A stretch of DNA of 64,000 nucleotides, taken from contig CACHCA010000001.1 of NCBI GenBank assembly GCA_902578265.1, positions 1 through 64,000 of the forward strand, read 5' to 3'. The notes below the pieces were generated by a model, which was given only the letters and a program-made list of their open reading frames with translations, was not told the DNA's origin and did no database searches. Shown in pieces: positions 1 to 8,531 of this stretch; position 1 is the stretch's first letter; each line of letters opens with the position of its first letter. The stretch comes from an uncultured Pelagibacteraceae bacterium. Its GTDB lineage: Bacteria; Pseudomonadota; Alphaproteobacteria; Pelagibacterales; Pelagibacteraceae. A program made the position numbers and the translations under genes.

Positions 1-329
1 GATCAAAAAAAAGTTTATTGGAAAAAATCAACAAGTACAAAAAAAATAATAAAATAATTGCTGGATATGGAGCAACATCTAAAAGTACAACTATAATGAA
101 TTATTGTGGTATTAATAATGATGATGTCATATTCATATGCGATACAACCCCTGAAAAAATTGGAAAATATACTCCAGGGACTCACATTCCAATTGTATCT
201 ATGAAATATTTTTACTCTAATTTACCAGATGCTATTTTTTTATTTGCATGGAATCACAAAAAAGAAATATTTAAAAAGGAAAGAAAAATAATTAAAAGAG
301 CTAATTGGTTTGCTCATGTTGAGTTGTAA
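1..329 (+). CDS. C-methyltransferase, C-terminal fragment (5' end outside window)
   Basis: The reading frame is open to the left edge, so this is the 3' end of a longer gene; the TTG at 18 is not a likely start. The visible residues match the C-terminal domain of sugar C-methyltransferases (family recognised by motif, e.g. TylCIII/NovU-type): GYGATSKS, NYCGI, a D-x-x-P-x-K-x-G-x-YTPGTHIPI stretch, and PDAIFLFAWN near the end. Such enzymes methylate NDP-keto-deoxysugars using SAM. The stop is followed directly by the ATG of the next gene (TAAATG), which points to one transcription unit with the SDR and aminotransferase downstream. Confidence 0.75.
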   Translation, partial: SKKSLLEKINKYKKNNKIIAGYGATSKSTTIMNYCGINNDDVIFICDTTPEKIGKYTPGTHIPIVSMKYFYSNLPDAIFLFAWNHKKEIFKKERKIIKRANWFAHVEL

Positions 330-1037
330 ATGAAAATAATTTTTACAGGAGGATCTGGAAGATTTGGTGAGGTTTTTAAAAAAAAAACAAACTTTAAAGA
401 CATACTTTTTCCAACTAAAAAAGAATTGGATATTTTAAATTTTAAGAAAATTCAAAAATATTTATTTAAGAATAAACCAGATATTTTAATTCATGCTGCT
501 GGCTTATCTAGGCCAATGGATATCCATGAAAAACAAATAAATCTTAGTATAGATAATAATATAATCGGCACATGTAATTTAGTTAAAGTATGTAAAAAAT
601 TAAAAATTAAATTAGTTTATCTATCAACCTCTTATGTTTATCCAGGATCAAAAGGGAATTATAAAGAAACTTCCCCTTTATTACCTTACAATAATTATGC
701 ATGGTCTAAACTTGGGGGTGAATGTGCAGTCCAAATGTATAAAAATTCTCTTATTTTGAGAATTTGTATGACAGAAAAGCCCTTTATTCATAAATTTGCA
801 TTTAAAGACTTAATTACAAATTTCATTTTTCACGAGGATGTGGTGAAGATTTTTCCAAAACTAATTCAAAAAAGGGGAATTATTAATTTAGGTGGAAAAA
901 CAAATTCTGTTTATGCATTTGCAAAAAAATTCAACAAAAATATAAAAGGTATAAAGGCAAAAAAATTATTAGGAAAAAAAATTCCACTTAATCATTCCAT
1001 GAACCTAAAAAAATTAAGAGAGATAATTAATGATTAA
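330..1037 (+). CDS. NAD(P)-dependent sugar epimerase/reductase (SDR, RmlD-like)
   Basis: An extended-SDR protein of 235 residues, shorter than the usual ~300. The N-terminus has the dinucleotide-binding motif GGSGRFG after a beta strand (MKIIFT). It is followed by IHAAGLSRP, the strand ending LSTSYVYPG, and a YAWSK catalytic Tyr-x-x-x-Lys. The layout resembles dTDP-4-dehydrorhamnose reductase and related nucleotide-sugar enzymes; the substrate cannot be read from the sequence. It starts one base after the preceding stop and overlaps the next gene by 8 bases, so it is in a three-gene deoxysugar operon. Confidence 0.8.
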   Translation: MKIIFTGGSGRFGEVFKKKTNFKDILFPTKKELDILNFKKIQKYLFKNKPDILIHAAGLSRPMDIHEKQINLSIDNNIIGTCNLVKVCKKLKIKLVYLSTSYVYPGSKGNYKETSPLLPYNNYAWSKLGGECAVQMYKNSLILRICMTEKPFIHKFAFKDLITNFIFHEDVVKIFPKLIQKRGIINLGGKTNSVYAFAKKFNKNIKGIKAKKLLGKKIPLNHSMNLKKLREIIND

Positions 1038-2154
1038 CTTTTGGTCATATAAGAAAGAATATCAGAAAAATAGAAGAAGAATTTTAAAAAGAATAGATAA
1101 AACATTAACAAAAGGTAGTATTTTTTTTGGTGATGAATTAAATAAATTTGAAAAAAAATTTAGGTCCAAATATAAATCAAAATATGGCGCTGCTGTAAGT
1201 AGTGGCACTGATGCCTTATTAATAGCTCTTAAGTCTATTGGAATTAAAAATGGGGATGAAGTAATTACAGCATCAAATACAGCAATACCTACAATTTCTG
1301 CCATTATTAATTCTGGAGCAACTCCAAAATTAGTTGATGTTGGAAATGATTATCTAATTGACTGTTCCAAAATAGAAAAAACTATAACAAAAAAAACTAA
1401 GGCCATAATACCAGTTCATCTATATGGTCAATCATGTGACATGATAAAGATAATTAACATTGCAAAAAAACATAAATTAAAGATTATTGAGGATTGCGCA
1501 CAAGCCCAAGGAGCAACTTACAATCAAAAATTTGTGGGTACGTTTGGTGATTTGGGTTGCTTTTCATTTTATCCAACAAAGATACTTGGGGCTTATGGAG
1601 ATGGTGGTTTCATACTAACAAAAAATAAAAAATTAAATGAAAAAATTAAACGTTTAAGATTTTATGGTATAGAAACTATTAATAAAAAAAATAAATTTTT
1701 TAATAAATATTATGCCAATGAGAATGGTCAGAATTCAAGAATTGATGAAATTCAATGTTCGATTTTGAACATAAAACTGAACTTTGTAGATCAATTTATA
1801 AAAAAAAGGATTATATTAGCTAATCAATATTTAAAAAATCTAAAAGACACAAATTTAATTTTACCAAAAAAAAATTTAAGTAATAAACATGTTTATCATT
1901 TATTTACAGTTTATCATCCTCTTAGGAAAAAAATAATCAAATTACTAGATAAAAAAAAAATTAAAACTAGAATTATTTATCCTTATGCTATTCAAAATAT
2001 GAAAGCTTATAGACATTTATTTCTTAACAAAAATCTGAAAAATTCTGAGATAAAATCTAGGGGCATTTTTTGTCTTCCATTATATCCAGAAATGAAAAAA
2101 ACTGAGGTCAACAAAATATCTAAAGCAATTAAAAGTATTTTAAATTCTTTATGA
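1030..2154 (+). CDS. DegT/DnrJ/EryC1/StrS-family sugar aminotransferase
   Basis: A PLP-dependent aminotransferase that would install an amino group on a keto-sugar nucleotide. Family marks include SSGTDALLIAL (cofactor phosphate binding), IPVHLYGQ, IEDCAQAQGA with the Asp that pairs with the PLP nitrogen, and SFYPTKILGAYGDGG, where the Lys forms the Schiff base. The C-terminal half has HVYHLF and RIIYPYAIQ typical of the family. The length of 374 residues is normal. It overlaps the SDR by 8 bases and converges with the 2149-2997 gene with a 6-base overlap. Together with the neighbours it suggests an amino-deoxysugar for a surface polysaccharide. Confidence 0.9.
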   Translation: MINFWSYKKEYQKNRRRILKRIDKTLTKGSIFFGDELNKFEKKFRSKYKSKYGAAVSSGTDALLIALKSIGIKNGDEVITASNTAIPTISAIINSGATPKLVDVGNDYLIDCSKIEKTITKKTKAIIPVHLYGQSCDMIKIINIAKKHKLKIIEDCAQAQGATYNQKFVGTFGDLGCFSFYPTKILGAYGDGGFILTKNKKLNEKIKRLRFYGIETINKKNKFFNKYYANENGQNSRIDEIQCSILNIKLNFVDQFIKKRIILANQYLKNLKDTNLILPKKNLSNKHVYHLFTVYHPLRKKIIKLLDKKKIKTRIIYPYAIQNMKAYRHLFLNKNLKNSEIKSRGIFCLPLYPEMKKTEVNKISKAIKSILNSL

Positions 2155-2997
2155 TTTTAAAATTTTAATATATCTATTAATTCTCATTTTTTCTTTAAAT
2201 GAGAAAAATAAATTTCTGTGAAAAATTTTTCTTATTATTTTAAATGTTAAGCTTTCTTCACTAATTTTACCAAAAATTTTTTCAAATCTTTTTAATGTTA
2301 TAATGAAATCACCTTTATGACGATAATCTGTAAAATAATATCTTAGTTGTTTATTATTTTCTAATAGTTGAGAATATTTTAAACTTTTATTTTCTGTAAT
2401 ATCAATTTCAACTATAGAGTCATGAAAATTGATTTGCTTAATCTTCTTCGAATAATAATTTAAATTCTTTTCAAGCATTGGGTTTCTTCTATGCATATTT
2501 TCAATCAGATAAAAACAAAAATTTATAAATGAATATTTTGAGGGGTTCTTAAAACCTTTTTTTTTCATAAAACTCGTGTGTGTATCCTCAACTATAATTT
2601 TTCCACCCTTTTTTATGTGTTGTATTGACTCCATAAAAGTTGTGATTTGTTGAATATTTTTATGACCTCCATCATCTAATAGAATGTCGATTTTACCCAC
2701 TTGTTTATAAAAATTTTTCCAAAAATTAGGATTTGCCTGATCGCCAATAAATATTTCAAATCCGTGTTTTTCTAACTTTTTTGCTTCTGGATTAAGCTCG
2801 ATTCCTATAATTCTGACTTTATTTCCAAAAAATTTTTTCCACATAAACAATGATCCACCGTTACCCACTCCAACTTCAACAAAAATAATTTTTTTATTTA
2901 CAAATTTTTTGAGAATATTTGAATAAATATTAAAGTAATTATCCCACTTAATTGAATACTTTGGTGATGATTTAAAAAGTTTTATAAATTTTTCCAT
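2149..2997 (-). CDS. Class I SAM-dependent methyltransferase (MycE/TylF-like)
   Basis: The protein has 282 residues. The SAM-binding motif I is FVEVGVGNGGS, the acidic residue after the second strand is in GIELNP, and a GDQANP motif follows. LLDDGGHKNIQQ and KGGKIIVEDTHTS resemble the metal-dependent sugar O-methyltransferases of macrolide pathways (MycE-like), in which Asp/His residues bind a divalent cation. The acceptor is unknown. It lies 7 bases downstream of the SDR at 3005-3814 and ends a three-gene minus-strand unit. Confidence 0.75.
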   Translation of the reverse strand: MEKFIKLFKSSPKYSIKWDNYFNIYSNILKKFVNKKIIFVEVGVGNGGSLFMWKKFFGNKVRIIGIELNPEAKKLEKHGFEIFIGDQANPNFWKNFYKQVGKIDILLDDGGHKNIQQITTFMESIQHIKKGGKIIVEDTHTSFMKKKGFKNPSKYSFINFCFYLIENMHRRNPMLEKNLNYYSKKIKQINFHDSIVEIDITENKSLKYSQLLENNKQLRYYFTDYRHKGDFIITLKRFEKIFGKISEESLTFKIIRKIFHRNLFFSFKEKMRINRYIKILKS

Positions 2998-3004
2998 TTC
3001 AAAA

Positions 3005-3814
3005 TTATTGTAAATATTTTAGTGACTCTTGCCAAATAATTTTCTGTAAATTATTATCATAACTTACTTTTGAGCTTTTTACCTCTTTGAGCTTATCAAA
3101 ATACTTACCATTCACACCATTTAAATTTTTTGAAGTAGCAATATACAACGGTGATAACGAAGCTTTTTCATTGCTAATTGCAAATAAATTTTTAACAAAT
3201 CTTATTAAAAAACGGTAAAAATTTTTATTATTATTTCCAAAATTTGAATTAACAAAACCTGGATGTAAACAATTGCAGTTTATATTTGTATTCAGCTCTT
3301 TTTTAAATGAATATGTTATAAGGATGTTCAAAAGCTTTGACCTGCAATAAGCCTTCCACCCAGTATATTTAATTTCATTTTGTAAATCATTTATGTCAAT
3401 ATCGTAATTTTTATGTACATTTGATGAAATATTTATAATTCTGCCTATTTTTGAATCTTCTAATTTTTTTTTTAATCCTAATGAAAGTTGCAAATACGAT
3501 AAATGATTTAATGCAAAAGTTTTTTCTATCCCTTCAGAATTTAATTCCCTTTTGTCAAAAATTGCTCCTGCATTATTAACCAAAACATCAATTGAACTTA
3601 AATTGTTCATTTTGTGAATTAATTCATTTATTTCTCTTTTTTCTGATAAGTCGCATCTAAAAAATTCTAGCTTTGAATTATTCAAAGAGTTTAGGATTCT
3701 TTCAGCCTTTTTAGTATCCTTTCCAACCATCTTTACATTATGGTTTAATGATAAAAGATTTTTTACTAAAGCTAATCCAATACCGTCTGTTCCACCAGTA
3801 ACTACAATATTCAT
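3005..3814 (-). CDS. Short-chain dehydrogenase/reductase (classical SDR)
   Basis: A classical SDR of 269 residues with the NAD(P) motif TGGTDGIG at residues 6-13, the NNAGA motif, a Ser in INISSNVH, and the catalytic YCRSK. CLHPGFVNS follows the active site as in retinol-dehydrogenase-like SDRs. The substrate cannot be assigned. It sits between the radical SAM gene (8-base gap) and the methyltransferase (7-base gap), so the three are probably co-transcribed from about 5190 leftward. Confidence 0.82.
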   Translation of the reverse strand: MNIVVTGGTDGIGLALVKNLLSLNHNVKMVGKDTKKAERILNSLNNSKLEFFRCDLSEKREINELIHKMNNLSSIDVLVNNAGAIFDKRELNSEGIEKTFALNHLSYLQLSLGLKKKLEDSKIGRIINISSNVHKNYDIDINDLQNEIKYTGWKAYCRSKLLNILITYSFKKELNTNINCNCLHPGFVNSNFGNNNKNFYRFLIRFVKNLFAISNEKASLSPLYIATSKNLNGVNGKYFDKLKEVKSSKVSYDNNLQKIIWQESLKYLQ

Positions 3815-3822
3815 AATAAAAA

Positions 3823-5190
3823 TTAGATATTATATAATTTAGATTTTAAAGAATACTTTAAAATTTGGAGAATTTTCTTCAAATTAAAATAATACTTATA
3901 ATAAGCTAAACTTTTTAAATTGCTTACATCTTCTTTACTTAAATTTTTATGATTGAATGTAAGATTATATTGATTAAAATTTTCTAATTTAGTTTCAGTT
4001 ATAATATCTTTAAATTCATTGTAAGCTGGTGTTCCTGGATAGGGAGTAAAAACACTGAATTGAGAATACAAGCTTGGAAGATACTTTGCGTATTCTATAG
4101 ATGCGATAATAGTATCTTTAGTATCCTCAGGGTTACCAATAATAAACATGGTCTTTACTTTAATTCCTGAGTCTTCGCATTTCTTAATTACTTGAAATTG
4201 TTTATCGTGTTCTACGGTAAATCTCTTCATATCTTTTAAAACAAAATGACTTGAGGACTCAACACCTACATAAGCTAATTTGAGTCCTGCTTTTTTTAAT
4301 AAGGGTATCATTTCATCATCTAAATTATTTAAATGTGTTTCAACCATAAAAGTAATATTTAATTTTTGACTAATAACCTCATTGCAAAATTCGATAGTAT
4401 GTTTTCTATTAATTGAAAAAACAGGATCACGAAAAACAAATTTATTAGCGCCAAGCGCTTTTTTCCAATATTTTATTTCCTCAATAATATTTTTTACAGA
4501 TCTTGCACGTACTTTTCTTCCCTGTTGTAAAGGGTATGTGCAATAAAAAAAGCAAGAATACGGACATCCTCTAGTTGCTAATATTGGTATGGCTACTTTT
4601 TCTTTTAAACTGAAAAAATCATTTCTCAATCGATATTTTTTTGAATAACTCAACCAGTCTGGATAAGGCAAGTCATCTAAATTTACAGGTGAATAAAAAT
4701 TATCAATTAAATCTTTATTTAAAAATAAATTATCCAAAAATTTCACATTCAATTTTCCTTCTTTATTTAGGTTATAAAAAAAAATATCTGACTCATTCTT
4801 AACGACAACTGTATTTTTTTTTAAATATTTTTCTTTCATTGTGTTTGCAAATATTCCAGTCACAAATATTTTTTTATTTTCAAACTTAGACAATGTGTTT
4901 AATTCAGTCTCATGAGCAATTATAGACGATGGAAAAATTATATAATCACAGTCCAAAATTTTTTTGTCATGTAAGTCTCTTGTATAATGAACTTCATTAT
5001 CCTTTTTTAATATTGAACTTATAATCATCACTTCAATTGCAGGCATGCCAATACTTTGATCTACATATTTATTAAGGATTTTTGAAAAAAACGAATTACC
5101 AAAATCATTACCAGTGCCATAACCACCCGCAGTATCTTTAACTAATCTATGTTTTTTATCAGGGTAAACATCAAGTATGACAAATTTCAT
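3823..5190 (-). CDS. B12-binding-type radical SAM protein
   Basis: The protein has 455 residues, with an N-terminal region like the cobalamin-binding domain of BchE-type enzymes followed by a radical SAM core. The cluster-binding region reads RGCPYSCFFYC, that is C-x3-C-x3-C and not the usual C-x3-C-x2-C; the codons are unambiguous in the DNA. Later motifs are typical of the family: FRDPVFS, VETHLNN, AYVGVESSS, FIIGNPEDT and FTPYPGTPAYNEF. The reaction is unknown; such enzymes in sugar clusters may carry out methylation or rearrangement. It heads the minus-strand unit 5190-2149. Confidence 0.82.
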   Translation of the reverse strand: MKFVILDVYPDKKHRLVKDTAGGYGTGNDFGNSFFSKILNKYVDQSIGMPAIEVMIISSILKKDNEVHYTRDLHDKKILDCDYIIFPSSIIAHETELNTLSKFENKKIFVTGIFANTMKEKYLKKNTVVVKNESDIFFYNLNKEGKLNVKFLDNLFLNKDLIDNFYSPVNLDDLPYPDWLSYSKKYRLRNDFFSLKEKVAIPILATRGCPYSCFFYCTYPLQQGRKVRARSVKNIIEEIKYWKKALGANKFVFRDPVFSINRKHTIEFCNEVISQKLNITFMVETHLNNLDDEMIPLLKKAGLKLAYVGVESSSHFVLKDMKRFTVEHDKQFQVIKKCEDSGIKVKTMFIIGNPEDTKDTIIASIEYAKYLPSLYSQFSVFTPYPGTPAYNEFKDIITETKLENFNQYNLTFNHKNLSKEDVSNLKSLAYYKYYFNLKKILQILKYSLKSKLYNI

Positions 5191-5292
5191 TCTAATTTTT
5201 ATTTTATATTCTAATTAATTTTAAAACAAATTATTTTAATTTGATTTATTTAATAAAAAAAAATAGGTTTATTGTTAATCTTATAAATATCA

Positions 5293-6705
5293 ATGAATTT
5301 TTTTAACACAATATTTAGCAAAAAGAAAAACGTAATCTTATATTCCACTGTCATTTTTACATTCGTCTGGTATATCATTTTTGGATTTAATTTAAGCTAT
5401 GAACCTTATGTTTGGGACGACTTACATTTTTTTAGAGAATATACTAATGATGAATTAAAAAATATTTGGATTGGTAATTGGGATAGTGATGGAATAGAAA
5501 CTCCAAGTTACAGACCATTTGCTGTCTTGTACTATCATTTATTATATTTGATATTTGAAGAAAATACTTTTTTGCTGAGAAATTTTATCATTTTTGAAGC
5601 TTTTATTTTGGTATTAATATCAAATAAGCTATTAACTTATTTGAATTTTAATAAATCAACAATATTACTTTTTACTCTTCTTATAATTTTTTCAAAAATT
5701 TATTTAACTTTAATTTCTTGGTTTACCATAAGTGTACTAATTTTTGTCTATATAATTTCAGTCTCTTCAATTTTGTTTTTTTTGATCAGTATAAAGAGTA
5801 GAAGCAATTTATATTATTTTTTATCAATTATTTTGACGACAGTTGCAGTTTTAACTAGAGAAGAACTGTATATCATGCCAGTAATTTTATTTTTTTTATT
5901 TTTTTATTTATACAGAATTAATCTCAAAAATTTTTATTCTTGCTCTATAAAAGTTTTTCCATTTTTATTCATTGTTTTGATACACATGTATTTAAGAAAA
6001 GAATTTATACCTGAAGCTGAACATCTTCAAATCACGGGGTATACAATTAAATATGGAGAAAATTTTTTAAATTTTGGTGGCTTAATTAAGGCTTTTAAAT
6101 CATCCTTCTTGCCTATGGGATATTTAAGTTCAAAATATTCTAGTTTAGCGCAATCTATTTTTGCGTGGGTTTGGATTATGGTAATAATAATTTCTACAAT
6201 TATTGTTTTTATTAAAAAAAAAATACTATTTAATTTTAAAAAAATTTCTATTTTAATTTTATTGATTTTAATATGTTGTTTGCCACATCTTACCGTAGCA
6301 AGATCTTTTGGAATATTCTTATCAAGTTTTTTTGCTTTAGCTTTAATAGCAAAACTTATTGACTCACTTTTTTCTCTAAATAAAGATCAAAGTGAAAAAA
6401 AAAATTATCTTTCAATTTTTTTATTAACTCTATTTTTATTGTCAGGAGTATTTGGAGGTATATATAGATCTGTTGAGCATGCTAAATCAATGAGTCAATT
6501 TTCTTTGAGTATCATCAAATTTGATGCATTATTTATTTATGGATATAAAAATGAAAATATTAATGTATCAATACCCAAAAAAAGATACTTACAAAAAGTA
6601 AGACACCTTGAAGAGCTTGAAATATATAATTTTAAGTGGGGAGATGATTTAAAAATTAGATCTGAAAAATTGATTAAGAGTAATTACGAACCATTATCAT
6701 TTTAA
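5293..6705 (+). CDS. Polytopic membrane protein, GT-C glycosyltransferase-like
   Basis: A 470-residue protein with roughly ten hydrophobic segments spread through its length. An N-terminal loop after the first helix carries an acidic VWDDLHFF and, later, SYRPFAVLYYH. This arrangement, with acidic residues in the first extracytoplasmic loop, resembles GT-C glycosyltransferases and other polyprenyl-sugar-using enzymes, but no family can be named with certainty. The C-terminal ~70 residues are soluble and basic. It stands alone between the minus-strand radical SAM unit and the tRNA. Confidence 0.6.
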   Translation: MNFFNTIFSKKKNVILYSTVIFTFVWYIIFGFNLSYEPYVWDDLHFFREYTNDELKNIWIGNWDSDGIETPSYRPFAVLYYHLLYLIFEENTFLLRNFIIFEAFILVLISNKLLTYLNFNKSTILLFTLLIIFSKIYLTLISWFTISVLIFVYIISVSSILFFLISIKSRSNLYYFLSIILTTVAVLTREELYIMPVILFFLFFYLYRINLKNFYSCSIKVFPFLFIVLIHMYLRKEFIPEAEHLQITGYTIKYGENFLNFGGLIKAFKSSFLPMGYLSSKYSSLAQSIFAWVWIMVIIISTIIVFIKKKILFNFKKISILILLILICCLPHLTVARSFGIFLSSFFALALIAKLIDSLFSLNKDQSEKKNYLSIFLLTLFLLSGVFGGIYRSVEHAKSMSQFSLSIIKFDALFIYGYKNENINVSIPKKRYLQKVRHLEELEIYNFKWGDDLKIRSEKLIKSNYEPLSF

Positions 6706-6724
6706 ATTTATAGCATGGGTTTAT

Positions 6725-6801
6725 TGGTAGCGGGAAGTGGGATCGAACCACTGACCTCGGGCTTATGAGTCCCGCGCTCTAACCAACTGAGCTACCCCGC
6801 C
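6725..6801 (-). tRNA. tRNA-Met (anticodon CAT)
   Basis: On the minus strand the sequence folds as a 77-nt cloverleaf. It begins GGCGGGGTAGCTCAG and ends CCCGCTACCA with an encoded CCA. The D arm is GCTC/GAGC, the anticodon loop CTCATAA has CAT at its centre, the variable loop is AGGTC, and the T arm is AGTGG-TTCGATC-CCACT. The acceptor stem pairs G1 with T72, so it lacks the C1-A72 mismatch of initiator tRNA. Elongator Met is therefore the best reading, with an Ile2 (lysidine) tRNA the alternative. The last anticodon-stem pair is an A-G mismatch. Confidence 0.93.
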
Positions 6802-7016
6802 GTTTATTTGTTGTTGATATATACTACTTATTTTTTTTCTTTTAAACATGAAATTCACCTTAATCTATCAATGATTAATTACTGTAAAAAATTAATTGAA
6901 TTATAAATTTAACTTTCTCTAATCAAATCTATGATATAAGATTAACTAGTTGCTATTAAATACATAAAAATTAATGTGAGAATACTTAGAATTACTCTAG
7001 CTTTTAAGTAAAAGAA

Positions 7017-7838
7017 ATGAAACATAAAATTAACTATGTAATTAAAAAAACTGTCAATGATTTTCTTAGGCAGATATTTGGATTTCACATAACAAAATCT
7101 GATATTAATTCTTTTGCTATAAACCCAATTGCTCTAAAAATATTTTCAAAATGTAAGTTAAAGTATTCTGATGAAGGATTTTATTTTCTTAGTCCAATGC
7201 CTACCACTAAGGATTTAAATGCTTATTATACCTCTACTTATTGGGACTCAAGAGGGGCTAGTATCGGAAAAAATTATGGTATTAGCACTCGTGATATTGT
7301 TCACTACAGAATCTTAAAAGAATTTATTCCACATAAATTAAAGGAGGGAAACGTTTTTGTAAATTTTGGTGCTGGGAATGGAGGTGTCTCAAATCTTCTA
7401 TGGTTAAATGGAATTGATGTATTAAACGTTGAGCCGAGTACGATACCCAAATTTTACAATGAAAGATGGAAAACGGTAAAGGAAATAAGTGAAGTTCAAG
7501 ACAATTCCGTTGATATATTGTACGGCAGCCATAGTCTCGAGCATGTTCAAGATATTGATACCTTTAAAACCCATGTGTCGAGAATTTTAAAGGCTGACGG
7601 ATTTGTTTTTTGGGAAGTTCCAAATGCAAATGACCCTAAAAATGGAGCGCAAAATAATCACGTTGATATACCTCATACTTATTATTTTCAAAAAAAATTT
7701 TTTAATAATTGGTTCTCGAAGTTACTTTTATGCGATGCGTATGAGCAAAGTCAAAAATTTGATATAATTCAAGACTGGCAAAAGTATAAGAATGAAAAAG
7801 GCTCAGTTATAAGAGCGCTTGGACAGATAACCAAATAA
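7017..7838 (+). CDS. SAM-dependent methyltransferase, type 11/12-like
   Basis: The protein has 273 residues. The SAM motif I is VNFGAGNGGVSN, followed by an acidic residue in LNVEPS. LYGSHSLEHVQD is the conserved HxLEH region of Methyltransf_11/12 enzymes, and GFVFWEVPNAND follows. The N-terminal ~80 residues resemble the leader of sugar or lipid methyltransferases of surface clusters. The acceptor is unknown. The gene is monocistronic, flanked by the tRNA and by a small minus-strand gene pair. Confidence 0.8.
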   Translation: MKHKINYVIKKTVNDFLRQIFGFHITKSDINSFAINPIALKIFSKCKLKYSDEGFYFLSPMPTTKDLNAYYTSTYWDSRGASIGKNYGISTRDIVHYRILKEFIPHKLKEGNVFVNFGAGNGGVSNLLWLNGIDVLNVEPSTIPKFYNERWKTVKEISEVQDNSVDILYGSHSLEHVQDIDTFKTHVSRILKADGFVFWEVPNANDPKNGAQNNHVDIPHTYYFQKKFFNNWFSKLLLCDAYEQSQKFDIIQDWQKYKNEKGSVIRALGQITK

Positions 7839-7936
7839 ATAAGTTATAAATAAAAGTATTTTTATTAAAATTTACAATAAATGTATTAACTCCAAATACA
7901 TCTAAATAATTAAACGATTTATATAAAATTTATTTT

Positions 7937-8146
7937 TTAAGAAAAAACTACTAAACCAAATAAAATTAAGCCCGTAGAAGCCGCAGCTGAAAAATAGAAT
8001 TTTTTTTTTATTTCTTGTTTTCTATCAAGCTTAACTCTGTTAAGAAGAACATTAATGTCTGTAACTCTAGTTTTATTTTTTGGAGTCTCAGTTTCTTGAT
8101 ACTTTGAAACTAATTTTCGCTTGATTGAATTACTTAGATATTTCAT
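7937..8146 (-). CDS. Small single-pass membrane protein, paralogue of 8188-8418
   Basis: A 69-residue protein with a charged N-terminal part (residues 1-47) and one hydrophobic segment at the C-terminus (about 50-68: FSAAASTGLILFGLVVF). The motif DINVLLNRVK followed by a basic stretch just before the membrane segment is shared with the neighbour at 8188-8418, so the two look like an old duplication. Function is not recognised. The gene lies 41 bases downstream of its paralogue on the same strand. Confidence 0.6.
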   Translation of the reverse strand: MKYLSNSIKRKLVSKYQETETPKNKTRVTDINVLLNRVKLDRKQEIKKKFYFSAAASTGLILFGLVVFS

Positions 8147-8187
8147 TTGAGGTAATTAAGCATCATTTCGATTTTTAAGCAAATAAA

Positions 8188-8418
8188 TTACAAAGATAGG
8201 TAAATACCCACCACAGCTAATAAAACAACACATAGTGAAAAAATAAAAATATTTTTTCTTAACTCCTTGCCTTGCTCAGCTTCAAGTTTTGATTTTAAAA
8301 CGTTGATATCGACCCTGCCTGAGCTTATTTTATTAGGATTTAAAGGCTTTTCAGTTACATCAATATCATTTGGGGTCTCGATATTACCAGTATTATCTGT
8401 AAAGCCTTTAGATGTCAT
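8188..8418 (-). CDS. Small single-pass membrane protein, paralogue of 7937-8146
   Basis: A 76-residue protein with a hydrophilic, Thr/Asn/Pro-containing N-terminus and a C-terminal hydrophobic helix (about residues 56-75: IFIFSLCVVLLAVVGIYL). VDINVLKSKLEAEQGKELRK precedes the helix and aligns with the DINVLLNRVK region of the adjacent gene. No known family was recognised. The predicted topology is tail-anchored, with the N-terminus in the cytoplasm. It is transcribed divergently from the two-winged-helix regulator at 8532, with 113 bases between them. Confidence 0.62.
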   Translation of the reverse strand: MTSKGFTDNTGNIETPNDIDVTEKPLNPNKISSGRVDINVLKSKLEAEQGKELRKNIFIFSLCVVLLAVVGIYLSL

Positions 8419-8531
8419 GAGCTTATTAAACCATAATATTTAAAAAAAACAATTTTTTTGAAAGTTCAAACTGGGTCAATAATAAATTGACACATGTCCA
8501 ATTTGGGTCTTTACTGCTCCCTTTATAATTT

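Noticed and set aside
18-329. Complete 103-residue gene starting at TTG 18
   Set aside because: The frame is open to base 1 and the protein matches only the C-terminal domain of a longer family, so it is a truncated gene.
6802-7016. Hidden gene in the gap between tRNA-Met and the methyltransferase
   Set aside because: The 215 bases are very AT-rich; I saw no convincing coding frame, terminator or repeat in them.
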